This document shows positions 1 through 8,585 of a stretch of 60,591 nt of DNA, piece after piece (position 1 is the stretch's first letter; the number at the start of each line of letters is the position of its first letter). The DNA is taken from positions 1 through 60,591 of the forward strand of contig NZ_CVSU01000110.1 of NCBI RefSeq assembly GCF_001180205.1, written 5' to 3'. The position numbers were made by a program, and so were the translations under genes. This stretch comes from Candidatus Pelagibacter communis (GTDB lineage: Bacteria; Pseudomonadota; Alphaproteobacteria; Pelagibacterales; Pelagibacteraceae). The notes below the pieces were generated by a model that made no database searches, had not been told where the DNA came from, and worked only from the letters and a program-made list of their open reading frames with translations.

Positions 1-59
1 GACGATGGAAGGGTAAAATTGTTAATGATAAAACGAAAATTGTAATAAAAAATTTAAAT
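1..59. repeat. Inverted repeat arm matching nadK
   Basis: Bases 1-59 are the exact reverse complement of 797-855 inside nadK. The match breaks at base 60 (A here, where G796 would require C). It cannot be followed to the left because the window begins there. Such inverted copies close to a contig edge are typical of multiple-displacement-amplification chimeras or assembly joins, though a real partial duplication is not excluded. Confidence 0.9.
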
Positions 60-119
60 ATATCAAATAGTGCAGCAATTGTGTTTCATCACCTTAGTTA
101 TATAAAAAAAAAGAGTTGA
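1..119 (+). other. Partial reading frame at window edge, begins with NadK-like sequence
   Basis: An open frame runs in from the window edge and ends at TGA 117-119. Its first 19 codons (RWKGKIVNDKTKIVIKNLN) are identical to part of NAD kinase encoded at 797-855 on the other strand, and in the same reading frame. After base 59 the sequence diverges completely, ending in AAIVFHHLSYIKKKS. I do not recognise that tail. It may be the end of an unrelated gene joined artificially to a piece of nadK, or a genuine truncated nadK duplicate. Low confidence that this is a functional coding end. Confidence 0.3.
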
Positions 120-152
120 TTATTTAACAAATAGTTAATAATTATTGCGCAT

Positions 153-228
153 GCCCTTGTAGCTCAGCTGGTAGAGCAATTGATTTGTAATCAATAGGTC
201 CGCGGTTCGAATCCGTGCGGGGGCACCA
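153..228 (+). tRNA. tRNA-Thr (anticodon TGT)
   Basis: A complete 76-nt cloverleaf including an encoded CCA at 226-228. The acceptor stem GCCCTTG pairs with CGGGGGC using two G-U pairs. The D arm contains AGCTCAGCTGGTAGAGC and the T arm contains GGTTCGAATCC. The anticodon stem ATTGA/TCAAT encloses the loop TTTGTAA, giving anticodon TGT, which reads threonine ACN codons. Confidence 0.96.
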
Positions 229-321
229 CTTCACTTAACAATTTATCAAAATAATTTTTATAAAAATTAATTTATGACAATAAGCATTATCAAACTATCA
301 TCAGATTAAAGTTTTTTCATT

Positions 322-447
322 TTAAAAACCGCCTCTCCAGTTGTCTTTATCTTCAAACCGCTCTTTTTCTTTTTTAGAGGTGGGTCTAAATAAAAAATAA
401 ACTGTAAGGATGATAGTTAATAAAATTATAATAATCTCAAGTGTCAT
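322..447 (-). CDS. Small single-pass membrane protein, 41 aa
   Basis: ATG at 447 to TAA at 322. The product begins MTLEIIIILLTIILTVYFLF, a continuous hydrophobic helix over about residues 3-20. A short charged tail follows with several Lys/Glu, ending NWRGGF. One membrane span with a small cytoplasmic tail is the simplest topology. It lies 40 bp downstream of another tiny membrane protein gene and of nadK on the same strand, so it may be the last gene of a nadK transcript. Function unknown; the reading frame plus a credible transmembrane helix is the only support. Confidence 0.55.
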   Translation of the reverse strand: MTLEIIIILLTIILTVYFLFRPTSKKEKERFEDKDNWRGGF

Positions 448-487
448 AAACTCTGATCAGCAATTCCTTAAATTTTTTTCATTTGAT

Positions 488-625
488 CTACCATGCAGTT
501 AATTTCCAACACTCGTCAACATTTTCAATTCGAACATAACAACCAAGAAATGACATAATTTTAAATGCACAAAAGCCTGCAACTAATATAATTACTACTA
601 ATATAACTGGATTAATTTTTTTCAT
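488..625 (-). CDS. Small single-pass membrane protein, 45 aa
   Basis: ATG at 625 to TAG at 488, starting 3 bp after the nadK stop. The start MKKINP is followed by a hydrophobic segment (VILVVIILVAGFCAF, residues 7-21), then a short tail with Cys29 and Cys39 ending KLTAW. The two tail cysteines could form a disulphide if the tail is periplasmic, which the KK-then-helix arrangement allows. The tight spacing suggests co-expression with nadK. Function unknown; it is also too small to be certain it is translated. Confidence 0.55.
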   Translation of the reverse strand: MKKINPVILVVIILVAGFCAFKIMSFLGCYVRIENVDECWKLTAW

Positions 626-628
626 ATA

Positions 629-1399
629 CTAACTAGTTTCTCTTCTTATTTGTTCAATTTTAATCTTTTTCTGTAGACCTCTGTTTTTATCATAAAGAAG
701 ATTAAACTTTATTTTATTATTAGTTTTAACTGTAATTGATTTAGCATTTCTTACTTCTAGATTATCTGCTACTGCACTTATGGGTCTTTTTGATGGATTT
801 AAATTTTTTATTACAATTTTCGTTTTATCATTAACAATTTTACCCTTCCATCGTCGTGGTCTAAAAGCACTTATAGGAGATATTGATAATTTTTTTGAGT
901 GAAGACTCAAAATAGGTCCATGAACAGAAAGATTGTAAGCCGTACTACCTGCTGGTGTTGATACTAATACTCCGTCAGAAACTAATTTTTTGATTATTTG
1001 TTTTGAACCTTGTTTAATAGATATTGTAGCAGCTTGCCTACTTTGTCTTAATACAGATACCTCATTTATTGCTATAGATCTCTTAGTTTGATTATTTTTA
1101 TTTTTGACAATCATTTCTAATGGAGAAATTGAAACTACATTTGCTTTTGACAAGTTTTTTAAAATATCTTTTGAGGAAAATTTATTCATTAGGAAACCAT
1201 AATTTCCAGAATTAATCCCATAAAAATTTTTGTTAGAATTTTTATTTTTTTTTAATGTTTGAAGCATAAAACCATCGCCTCCAATAACTATTATGAGATT
1301 TTCTTTTTTAAAATCATTTAATTTTATTTTTTTTAATAATAAATTTTTAATACTTGATGATTTTTTATTTTTATCTGAGATGATTTGAGGTTTACTCAT
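629..1399 (-). CDS. nadK: NAD kinase
   Basis: Phosphorylates NAD to NADP using ATP in the cytosol and is the only route to NADP in most bacteria. The 256-aa product has the GGDG loop at residues 40-43 (Asp42 is the catalytic base of the family), the conserved GFMLQTL stretch right after it, an NE motif (AINEVS), and the nucleotide-binding DGVLVSTPAGSTAY segment. Length fits short alphaproteobacterial NadK proteins. The ATG is only 4 nt from the 3' end of the tRNA-Leu upstream on the same strand, so the message may be released by tRNA 3' processing. A 59-bp piece of this gene is repeated inverted at the window edge. Confidence 0.93.
   Translation of the reverse strand: MSKPQIISDKNKKSSSIKNLLLKKIKLNDFKKENLIIVIGGDGFMLQTLKKNKNSNKNFYGINSGNYGFLMNKFSSKDILKNLSKANVVSISPLEMIVKNKNNQTKRSIAINEVSVLRQSRQAATISIKQGSKQIIKKLVSDGVLVSTPAGSTAYNLSVHGPILSLHSKKLSISPISAFRPRRWKGKIVNDKTKIVIKNLNPSKRPISAVADNLEVRNAKSITVKTNNKIKFNLLYDKNRGLQKKIKIEQIRRETS
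797..855. repeat. Inverted repeat arm within nadK
   Basis: This is the second arm of the exact 59-bp inverted repeat with 1-59. It encodes NadK residues around RWKGKIV, so this copy is the intact, ancestral one. Confidence 0.9.
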
Positions 1400-1403
1400 T
1401 TAG

Positions 1404-1489
1404 TGGTGCCCTCGGCCAGACTCGAACTGGCACTCCGCAAGCGGCAAGGATTTTAAGTCCTTTGTGTCTACCAATTTCACCACGAGGGC
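1404..1489 (-). tRNA. tRNA-Leu (anticodon TAA)
   Basis: Read on the minus strand this is an 86-nt type II tRNA. The acceptor stem GCCCTCG pairs with CGAGGGC, the discriminator is A and CCA is encoded at 1404-1406. The anticodon stem AAGGA/TCCTT encloses CTTAAAA, giving anticodon TAA. The long variable arm (GCCGCTTGCGG hairpin) is characteristic of leucine tRNAs. Its 3' end is separated from the nadK ATG by just CTAA. Confidence 0.96.
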
Positions 1490-1587
1490 ATGAGTTATTT
1501 TCATGAGTGTTTATGCTAATATTTATAATTGAACAAGTCTAATTAGTAAAATTGTTATTTATTAGAATATTTTATAAATATCAATTA

Positions 1588-2391
1588 ATGGAAAAAGCAA
1601 TCAAAATTTTGATATTTACTGACCTAGACGGTTCTCTGCTTCATAGAGATACGTTTAAATTTGATGAAATAAAAGACTATTTGAAACAACTAATATCAAA
1701 AGGTATTTTTATAATACCTAATACTAGTAAAACTGAGAAAGAAATTTTACAATTTAATTACGAGTTAGGATCAAATTTACCTTTTATTTCTGAAAATGGA
1801 GCAGCTATTAATGGCTTAGACTTATTAAATCCAGATTTACCTAAAGAATTAATTCTTAGTAGAGAAAAAGATGATATTTTTAATATTTTTAAAAATATAG
1901 TTCCATTAAACCTGCAAAACAAATGCAAATGGTTGTCTGAAATGAATAATACAAACCAAAGTTTAATTTTTGGTTTATGTGATAAAAAACTTAAAATGGC
2001 TTTAGATCGTAAGTATACTATTCCTTTTATATTTAATGGAACTAAAAATGAAAAAAATCAATTATCAAAAATAATAAAAAAAGACGGTCTATCTTTGCAA
2101 GAAGGTGGCAGGGTAATTAATTTAACTGATAAAGTAAATAAAGCCAAAGCTCTTCGAGTATTTGTAAGATTTTATAGAAGATATCATCAAAATGTAAAAA
2201 CAGTGGCAGTAGGAGATAATCACAATGACTTAGATATGTTGAAAACAAGTGATTTTCCTTGCTTAGTATTTAATGATAAATTCATTTTAGATGAAATTCC
2301 TATAAATAACTTAATTACAACTAACAAGCCATCACCTGAGGGCTGGGCAGATGTGATTAAAATGGCTCTAGTTAAAATAAATAAAAATTAA
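1588..2391 (+). CDS. HAD phosphatase, mannosyl/glucosyl-3-phosphoglycerate phosphatase family
   Basis: Predicted to remove phosphate from a glycosyl-3-phosphoglycerate, giving the neutral osmolyte glucosyl- or mannosylglycerate. The sequence shows the HAD nucleophile motif FTDLDGSLL near the N-terminus (residues about 10-18), a motif II Thr/Ser (PNTSKT), and the late AVGDNHNDLDML motif with the Mg-binding acidic residues. A TTG-initiated extension to 1552 is possible, but the ATG at 1588 places the nucleophile at the usual distance from the start. It lies 11 bp upstream of a matching glycosyltransferase, which supports the substrate assignment. Glucose versus mannose cannot be decided from sequence. 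Confidence 0.82.
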   Translation: MEKAIKILIFTDLDGSLLHRDTFKFDEIKDYLKQLISKGIFIIPNTSKTEKEILQFNYELGSNLPFISENGAAINGLDLLNPDLPKELILSREKDDIFNIFKNIVPLNLQNKCKWLSEMNNTNQSLIFGLCDKKLKMALDRKYTIPFIFNGTKNEKNQLSKIIKKDGLSLQEGGRVINLTDKVNKAKALRVFVRFYRRYHQNVKTVAVGDNHNDLDMLKTSDFPCLVFNDKFILDEIPINNLITTNKPSPEGWADVIKMALVKINKN

Positions 2392-2402
2392 TAAAAAACT
2401 GT

Positions 2403-3623
2403 ATGAGCGAATTTACACAAAATGGAATTATATCTACACTTCATGACTTTGGAACAAAGTCAACAAGACAAATAGAGAAAGAGCTTTTAAGTTTTTCAAA
2501 AGAGAGGAAAATGGAACTTATCTTGCCATGTCTTTATAGCGAGTTAAATGGAGAAGCATTACCAAAAATTGTTTCTGAAATTGCTCAAACTAACTATCTT
2601 CATCATATAATCATAGGATTAGATCAAGCTAATGAAAAACAGGCTAGGAAAGCATGGTCATTTTTTGAAAAATTAGAAACCCCTTTCACAATACTTTGGA
2701 ATGATGGTCCAAATTTGAAAAAATTAGATAAAGAATTAAAAAAAAAAGCATTAGCACCAAATGAAAAAGGTAAAGGAAGAAACGTTTGGTATTGTATTGG
2801 GATGTCAATAGCAAGAAATAGTGCAAGATCAGTTGCTTTACATGATTGCGATATAAAAACATACGATCGAAGAATGCTAGCAAAGTTATTTTACCCAGTG
2901 GTTAATCCTTTATTTAATTTTGAATTTTGCAAAGGTTACTATCCCCGGGTTGCAGATAACAAAATGAATGGAAGAGTAGCCAGACTGTTAGTGTTTCCGA
3001 TGTTAAATGCTTTAGAAAAAACAATAGGCAAAAGTGAATATTTGGATTTTATGAAATCATTTAAATACCCACTAGCTGGGGAATTTTCTTTTAGAAGAAA
3101 TATTCTTCCAGAATTAAGAATTTCATCAGACTGGGGAATAGAAATTGGAATATTGTCAGAAATGCAAAGAAACTTTTCTCCACAAAATATCTGTCAGGTT
3201 GATTTAGCAGATACTTATGATCACAAACATCAGGATTTATCTATTGATGATGAAAATAAAGGTTTATCAAGAATGTCAATTGATATAATTAAAACCTTTA
3301 TCAAAAAGCTTGCTACTCAAGGTCACTCGTTTAGTAGAGAAGAATTAAGATCACTTAAAGCAACATACTATAGGTCAGCACTTGATTTAATTGACGCTTA
3401 TCGAGGTGATGCTGAAATGAATGGTTTGAAATTTGATTCACATTCTGAAGAAAAAGCAGTTGAATTATTTTCAAAAAATATAATTAAAGCTGGCGAAGAC
3501 TTTTATTTAAACCCCATGGATGCTCCATTTATACCAACATGGAGCAGAGTTAAAAGCGCTATCCCAGATTTTTTATTAAGATTAGAAAAAGCTGTTAATG
3601 AAGATAATAAATATTATCTTTAG
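2403..3623 (+). CDS. Glycosyl-3-phosphoglycerate synthase-like glycosyltransferase
   Basis: A 406-aa GT-A type glycosyltransferase related to glucosyl/mannosyl-3-phosphoglycerate synthases. It would transfer a hexose from a nucleotide sugar to 3-phosphoglycerate. It carries the donor and metal-binding ALHDCDIKTY (DxD-like) motif near residue 145 and conserved regions such as FCKGYYPR and PLAGEFSFRR. It follows the phosphatase gene by 11 bp, making a two-gene synthase/phosphatase osmolyte operon. Family members of this type are common in SAR11 and cyanobacteria. The donor sugar (UDP-glucose versus GDP-mannose) is inferred, not proven. Confidence 0.8.
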   Translation: MSEFTQNGIISTLHDFGTKSTRQIEKELLSFSKERKMELILPCLYSELNGEALPKIVSEIAQTNYLHHIIIGLDQANEKQARKAWSFFEKLETPFTILWNDGPNLKKLDKELKKKALAPNEKGKGRNVWYCIGMSIARNSARSVALHDCDIKTYDRRMLAKLFYPVVNPLFNFEFCKGYYPRVADNKMNGRVARLLVFPMLNALEKTIGKSEYLDFMKSFKYPLAGEFSFRRNILPELRISSDWGIEIGILSEMQRNFSPQNICQVDLADTYDHKHQDLSIDDENKGLSRMSIDIIKTFIKKLATQGHSFSREELRSLKATYYRSALDLIDAYRGDAEMNGLKFDSHSEEKAVELFSKNIIKAGEDFYLNPMDAPFIPTWSRVKSAIPDFLLRLEKAVNEDNKYYL

Positions 3624-3629
3624 TTTTAT

Positions 3630-4031
3630 TTATGTTCTTAGTGCTTTATGTAAAAATCTTTTATCAAGTTTACAATCTCGATATCCTTTTTTTACAACAT
3701 TTAAATATCTTTCAGTTGGAAATTTGAATGGAGATTTTTTAACCATTGTATAAGTCATCACTTTCTTTCCATAATAATAAAAATAATGTTTTTTATATAG
3801 TATTGGAAAATCTTCATACACATCTAATTTTTTTTCATCACTTTTAGAAATTTCAAATAAAGCACCTGGTACAATTGAATTTTTTTTTGTCTCTATATCT
3901 GCAGCTCTATATTTACTTCTAAAGGTTAATTTAAAATCTTTTAAATTTATTTTTTTTAAAAAAATACTGTCTTTGCATCTACGTTTCATTTGAAAATGAT
4001 GAAGATTACTTCCATAAGCAAAATACAGCAT
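3630..4031 (-). CDS. Gamma-glutamylcyclotransferase-like protein
   Basis: A 133-aa protein of the GGCT/AIG2 fold. The signature FAYGSNL is at residues 4-10, and acidic residues follow in the YEDFPILY segment where the family's catalytic Glu lies. Such enzymes release 5-oxoproline from gamma-glutamyl peptides such as glutathione fragments. It is translationally coupled to the upstream CinA-like gene (TAATG, 1-bp overlap). The exact substrate is unknown. Confidence 0.8.
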   Translation of the reverse strand: MLYFAYGSNLHHFQMKRRCKDSIFLKKINLKDFKLTFRSKYRAADIETKKNSIVPGALFEISKSDEKKLDVYEDFPILYKKHYFYYYGKKVMTYTMVKKSPFKFPTERYLNVVKKGYRDCKLDKRFLHKALRT

Positions 4032-4780
4032 TATCTATCTACTACCTCAATTTTTTTTTCATTAACAAATTTTAAAATTTGAGAATTACAATCATCTATT
4101 TTATTCTGATCTTCTGATCTAATCACAATTGATACACCTAATTTACCTGCATGGAAGAAAGGATAGCTTCCAATTTCTACATCTATATTATTGTTTTGAA
4201 CTTTTGTTAATGAATTTGCTATTTCACTTTCAACAGTTCTTAAGCTTATAGTAAGACTTTTGATTGGCTTCCCTCCTACTATCCTGTTAGTCAAACCACC
4301 CAACATTGATTTCAAAATGGATGGAACTCCTGGCAATGAAAAAACATTTTCAACATTAAAACCTGGTGCGCCACTCGTTGGATTTATAATTAAATTTGCA
4401 TTCTCTGGCATCCAGGCCATTTTTTGTCTTCCATCATTAAATTCACCTGGTTGATAATAAGCTTCTAAAATTTTAAAAGCTTCTTTATGAACTTCATATT
4501 TTATTCCAAAAGCCTTTGATACTGACTTAGCTGTAATATCATCATGTGTTGGACCAATACCACCGGTTGTAAATACGTAATCATATTTAGATCTAAGTAA
4601 ATTTAAAGTATCAACAATAATATCTTCAACATCAGGTATTACTCTAACTTCACCAACATTAACACCAATTGAATTTAGCCAGTTAGCTAAAGTAGATGTA
4701 TTCGTATCTTGGGTTCTTCCAGATAAAATTTCATTACCTATTATTAAAATTGAAGCATTAACTTTTACTTTTTTATTCAT
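4031..4780 (-). CDS. CinA-like molybdopterin-binding domain protein
   Basis: A 249-aa protein with the MoCF/CinA N-terminal domain: IGNEILSGRTQDTNT near residue 14, and FTTGGIGPTHDDIT, the typical nucleotide-binding loop. It lacks the C-terminal nicotinamide-nucleotide amidase domain found in full-length CinA. Family members hydrolyse ADP-ribose or pyridine-nucleotide derivatives, so a pyridine nucleotide repair role is plausible. It is divergently arranged with sfsA across only 20 bp, so both promoters must be very compact or overlapping. Confidence 0.82.
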   Translation of the reverse strand: MNKKVKVNASILIIGNEILSGRTQDTNTSTLANWLNSIGVNVGEVRVIPDVEDIIVDTLNLLRSKYDYVFTTGGIGPTHDDITAKSVSKAFGIKYEVHKEAFKILEAYYQPGEFNDGRQKMAWMPENANLIINPTSGAPGFNVENVFSLPGVPSILKSMLGGLTNRIVGGKPIKSLTISLRTVESEIANSLTKVQNNNIDVEIGSYPFFHAGKLGVSIVIRSEDQNKIDDCNSQILKFVNEKKIEVVDR

Positions 4781-4800
4781 ATGAAATATATAATTTAATA

Positions 4801-5499
4801 ATGGAATTTACCAAGTCTTTAATAAAAGGCAAATTAATCAAACGTTATAAAAGGTTTTTTACTGATGTGCAGCTAGGTAAAGAAATTGTCACAGCTCACT
4901 GTCCTAACACAGGATCAATGAAAGGTTTACTAGATGAAGGCAATGAAGTTTATTTGCTTCCTAATAACGATCCAAGAAGAAAACTAAAATATGGATTGGA
5001 AATTATTAAATCTAGAAAAAATTTAGTTGGAGTGAACACTCATATGGCAAATAGAATAGTTGAGCATGGTCTCAAAAACAATCTAGTAAATGAACTCAAG
5101 AATAATGAAATTATTAAACCTGAGGTTTTTTTTAATAAGGAAACAAGATTTGATTTTTTGTTACAAAGAAAAGGTCAAAAAATGTTTGTTGAGGTTAAAA
5201 ATGTTACTTTATTTAGAAATAAGGATACTGCTGAATTTCCAGATGCACCAACAGCAAGAGGAATTAAGCATTTATTAACCCTTATTGATGCCATAAAAAA
5301 AAGTTATAAAACATACTTAATATTTTTAGTTCAAATTCAAAATATGAAATATTTTAAAATAGCTAAAGACATAGATGAACAATATTATAAGAACTATTTA
5401 AAAGCTAAAAAGGCTGGTGTTAATTTTTTAGCATATAGATGCGATATAAGTTCTAAAAAAATTTTTATAGATAAAAAATTAAAAATTATAGATGATTGA
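4801..5499 (+). CDS. sfsA: SfsA family protein (sugar fermentation stimulation)
   Basis: A 232-aa SfsA protein. It has the N-terminal OB-like segment with the conserved CPNTGSM stretch, and the nuclease-like core TRFDFLL...FVEVKNVTL and FPDAPTARG with the acidic/Lys residues of the PD-(D/E)XK-like fold. It was named from an E. coli phenotype; DNA binding and possible nuclease activity have been suggested for the family. Its end overlaps map by 8 bp, so it is the first gene of a long forward run. Confidence 0.9.
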   Translation: MEFTKSLIKGKLIKRYKRFFTDVQLGKEIVTAHCPNTGSMKGLLDEGNEVYLLPNNDPRRKLKYGLEIIKSRKNLVGVNTHMANRIVEHGLKNNLVNELKNNEIIKPEVFFNKETRFDFLLQRKGQKMFVEVKNVTLFRNKDTAEFPDAPTARGIKHLLTLIDAIKKSYKTYLIFLVQIQNMKYFKIAKDIDEQYYKNYLKAKKAGVNFLAYRCDISSKKIFIDKKLKIIDD

Positions 5500-6262
5500 T
5501 TATAAAGAAAAGTTTGAAAAAATGAGAATTGCAGGAAATTTAGCTGCAAGAACTTTGGACATGTTAACTGAGAATATCAAAGAAGGTGTATCCACTGATC
5601 ATATCGATAAACTAGGTTATGAATTTATAAGAGATAATGGAGGCTACTCTGCGCCACTATATTATAGAGGCTTTACAAAATCGTTATGCACATCTTTAAA
5701 TCATGTTGTGTGTCATGGAATACCCTCTGATAGAATTTTACAAGAAGGTGACGCTGTAAATGTAGATGTAACAGCAATTGTTGATGAACATTATGGTGAT
5801 ACAAGCAGGATGTTTTGTATTGGAAAAACGCCAGTAAAATTAAACAATCTTATAGAAGCTACTTACGAATCTATGATGAGAGCAATTAAAATTTTAAAAC
5901 CTGGAATTAAATTAGGAGATATTGGTTATGAAATTCAATCTTATGTAGAAGACAAAGGATTTTCAGTCGTAAGAGATTTTTGTGGTCACGGAATTAGTAC
6001 AACTTTTCATGAACCACCAAATATTCTTCATTATGGAAATAAAAATACTGGCATGGAACTTAGACCTGGAATGACATTTACTATAGAACCAATGATTAAT
6101 TCAGGTAATTATGATGTTAAAATGTTGAATGATGGGTGGACAGCGGTTACAAAAGACAAATCTTTATCTGCACAATTTGAACACACGCTAGGAATTACTG
6201 AAAATGGTTATGAAATCTTTACAGAATCTGCTAAAGGTTATTTAAAGCCTCCATACTTATAA
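5492..6262 (+). CDS. map: Methionine aminopeptidase type I
   Basis: Removes the initiator Met from nascent proteins. The 256-aa product has the type I MetAP layout. The metal ligands are visible as VDVTAIVDEHYGDTSRMF (two Asp), FCGHGIS (His), FTIEPM (Glu) and the late QFEHT (Glu). No N-terminal zinc-finger extension is present. It overlaps sfsA by 8 bp and is followed 3 bp later by purB, so it appears transcribed with the purine genes. Confidence 0.95.
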   Translation: MIDYKEKFEKMRIAGNLAARTLDMLTENIKEGVSTDHIDKLGYEFIRDNGGYSAPLYYRGFTKSLCTSLNHVVCHGIPSDRILQEGDAVNVDVTAIVDEHYGDTSRMFCIGKTPVKLNNLIEATYESMMRAIKILKPGIKLGDIGYEIQSYVEDKGFSVVRDFCGHGISTTFHEPPNILHYGNKNTGMELRPGMTFTIEPMINSGNYDVKMLNDGWTAVTKDKSLSAQFEHTLGITENGYEIFTESAKGYLKPPYL

Positions 6263-6265
6263 TTA

Positions 6266-7558
6266 ATGATTAAAAGATACTCGCGAAAAGAATTAACTGA
6301 TATTTGGTCGGAAGAACATAAATACAAAATCTGGTTGGATGTTGAGATTGCAGCTGCTGAGGCAATGGAAAAACTTGGTCAGATTCCAAAAGGAGTTGCC
6401 TCTGTTGTGAGAAAAAAAACAAGGATTAATGTAGGCAGAATTCACAAAATTGAATCTGAGGTAAAACACGATGTAATAGCATTTCTTACTTCTGTCACTG
6501 AAAAAGCCGGAATTAAAGCACGGTACCTACATCAAGGAATGACATCATCGGATATTTTAGATACTAGTTTTAATATTCAATTAGTCCAATCAGGTAAAAT
6601 TATTTTAAAAGATATAGATCAAATTTTAAAAGTTTTAAAAAAACAGGCCAAAAAGTATAAATTTACTCCTTGTATGGGAAGAAGTCATGGTATCCATGCA
6701 GAACCAATTACTTTTGGATTAAAATTGGCTTCCTTTTATGAGGAGTTTAAAAGAAACAGAAAAAGACTTAAGTATGCTATTGATGAAGTATCAACTTGTG
6801 CAATATCTGGTGCTGTTGGAACATTTGCTAACATTAACCCAAATGTTGAAAAACATGTGGCAAAAAAATTAGGTTTAAAAGTTGAACCAATTTCCACGCA
6901 AGTAATTCCAAGAGATAGACATGCATTTTATTTTTCTGTTTTAGGAATTATTGCAGGTTCAATAGAGAGAGTGGCAGTTGAAATAAGACACTTACAAAGA
7001 ACTGAGGTTTATGAAATACAAGAATATTTCTCTAAAAATCAAAAAGGATCCTCTGCAATGCCTCATAAAAAAAATCCCATATTAAGTGAGAATCTTACTG
7101 GTTTAGCTAGAATGATTAGAAGTTCAGTTGTGCCAGCACTTGAAAACATAGCTCTTTGGCACGAGAGGGATATTTCTCATTCTAGTGTTGAAAGAAATAT
7201 TGGTCCAGATGCTAATATAACAACTGATTTTGCATTAGTTAGACTTACAAATATTTTAGATAATATGATTATTTATCCAAAAAAAATGCTAGAAAATTTA
7301 AATTTAACAAAAGGTTTAATCTTTTCTCAAGAAGTTATGTTGGAATTAACTAAAACAGGATTGAGCAGAGAAAAATCGTACAAAATGGTTCAAAATTATG
7401 CAAAAAAATGTTTTGCAGAGAATTTAAACTTAATTGACGTTATTTCATCTGATAAATTTATAATGAATAAAATTTCACAAAAAAAACTAAAGTCTATATT
7501 TAATTATTCTAAACACTTTAAAAATGTAAATTTAATCTTTAGAAGAGTTTTTAAATAA
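6266..7558 (+). CDS. purB: Adenylosuccinate lyase
   Basis: Catalyses fumarate release from SAICAR and from adenylosuccinate, two steps of purine and AMP synthesis. The 430-aa sequence belongs to the fumarase/aspartase superfamily. It has the TSSDILDT region, the [10 protein letters not shown] catalytic histidine segment and the signature [11 protein letters not shown] near residue 265, where the flexible-loop serine lies. It starts 3 bp after map; its last base is the A of the purC ATG. Ordinary length. Confidence 0.95.
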   Translation: MIKRYSRKELTDIWSEEHKYKIWLDVEIAAAEAMEKLGQIPKGVASVVRKKTRINVGRIHKIESEVKHDVIAFLTSVTEKAGIKARYLHQGMTSSDILDTSFNIQLVQSGKIILKDIDQILKVLKKQAKKYKFTPCMGRSHGIHAEPITFGLKLASFYEEFKRNRKRLKYAIDEVSTCAISGAVGTFANINPNVEKHVAKKLGLKVEPISTQVIPRDRHAFYFSVLGIIAGSIERVAVEIRHLQRTEVYEIQEYFSKNQKGSSAMPHKKNPILSENLTGLARMIRSSVVPALENIALWHERDISHSSVERNIGPDANITTDFALVRLTNILDNMIIYPKKMLENLNLTKGLIFSQEVMLELTKTGLSREKSYKMVQNYAKKCFAENLNLIDVISSDKFIMNKISQKKLKSIFNYSKHFKNVNLIFRRVFK

Positions 7559-8343
7559 TGAAAAAAGGTAAAAAATTATACGAAGGAAAAGCTAAAATCA
7601 TTTATGCAACAAATGATAAAAACTTAGTTATTCAATATTTTAAAGATGATGCAACAGCATTTAATAATCAAAAAAAAACTACCATTGAAGGTAAAGGTGT
7701 TCTAAATAATAGAATATCAGAACATATACTCTCAAACCTCTCTCAAATAGGAATTAAAAATCATTTAATTAAAAGATTAAATATGCGTGAGCAAATTATA
7801 AAACTTGTAGAAATAATTCCGATAGAATTTATTGTGAGAAATGTTGCAACAGGCTCGATAACTAAAAGATTAGGTATTGAGGATGGTACTGTTTTGAAAG
7901 AACCTTTAATTGAATATTGCTTAAAAGATGACAAACTTGGTGATCCCTTGATATCTGAAGAACATATTTTAGCATTTGATTGGGCGTCAAAATCAGAAAT
8001 AGATAAAGTTAAAAAAACTATTTTAAGAATTAATGATTTTATGATTGGGATGTTTAGAGGTGTTGGAATTAAACTTATCGATTTTAAATTAGAATTTGGA
8101 AGAATTAAAATTGATGGAAAAAATGAAATTATTTTAGCTGATGAAATAAGTCCTGATACATGCAGATTGTGGGACAGTATTACAGAAAAAAAATTAGACA
8201 AAGATCGATTTAGAAAAGATCTAGGTGATCTAATCCCGGCCTATACTGAGGTTGCTAAAAGATTGGGTATACTCCATGAACAATCTAATGTTTCAGCAGT
8301 AAATGTAACTAAATTATCTTCAGTTAAAAGAAAGAAAAAATGA
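7558..8343 (+). CDS. purC: SAICAR synthetase
   Basis: Joins CAIR and aspartate with ATP to make SAICAR. The 261-aa product begins [17 protein letters not shown], the standard PurC N-terminus. It contains [14 protein letters not shown] and the substrate-binding [14 protein letters not shown] stretch. It overlaps purB and purS by 1-4 bp, indicating translational coupling within the purine operon. The C-terminus carries a short Lys-rich tail. Confidence 0.95.
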   Translation: MKKGKKLYEGKAKIIYATNDKNLVIQYFKDDATAFNNQKKTTIEGKGVLNNRISEHILSNLSQIGIKNHLIKRLNMREQIIKLVEIIPIEFIVRNVATGSITKRLGIEDGTVLKEPLIEYCLKDDKLGDPLISEEHILAFDWASKSEIDKVKKTILRINDFMIGMFRGVGIKLIDFKLEFGRIKIDGKNEIILADEISPDTCRLWDSITEKKLDKDRFRKDLGDLIPAYTEVAKRLGILHEQSNVSAVNVTKLSSVKRKKK

Positions 8344-8582
8344 AAATTTCTGTAATCATCACTCTAAAAAAAGATGTGCTTGATCCACAAGGAAAAGTCA
8401 TTCATCAAACTCTTGATGGAATGGGTTTTGATGATGTTAATGAAGTTAGACAAGGTAAATATTTTGAAATAGACACTAAAGAAACCGATAACGATAAAGC
8501 AAAAGCAAAAGTTGAAGAAATGTGCAAAAAACTTTTGGCAAATCTTGTAATTGAAAATTATAAAATTATTGATCCAAAGTAA
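8340..8582 (+). CDS. purS: FGAM synthetase subunit PurS
   Basis: The 80-aa small subunit of the three-part formylglycinamidine ribonucleotide synthase. It bridges PurQ and PurL so that ammonia can be channelled. Typical features are the opening beta strand, [16 protein letters not shown] and VRQGKYFEI. It lies between purC and purQ and overlaps purC by 4 bp. Its presence agrees with the short, bacterial-type PurL encoded downstream. Confidence 0.93.
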   Translation: MKISVIITLKKDVLDPQGKVIHQTLDGMGFDDVNEVRQGKYFEIDTKETDNDKAKAKVEEMCKKLLANLVIENYKIIDPK

Positions 8583-8585
8583 TTA

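Noticed and set aside
1552-1587. TTG-started N-terminal extension of the osmolyte phosphatase
   Set aside because: No ribosome-binding site, and the ATG at 1588 places the HAD nucleophile motif at the normal distance from the start.
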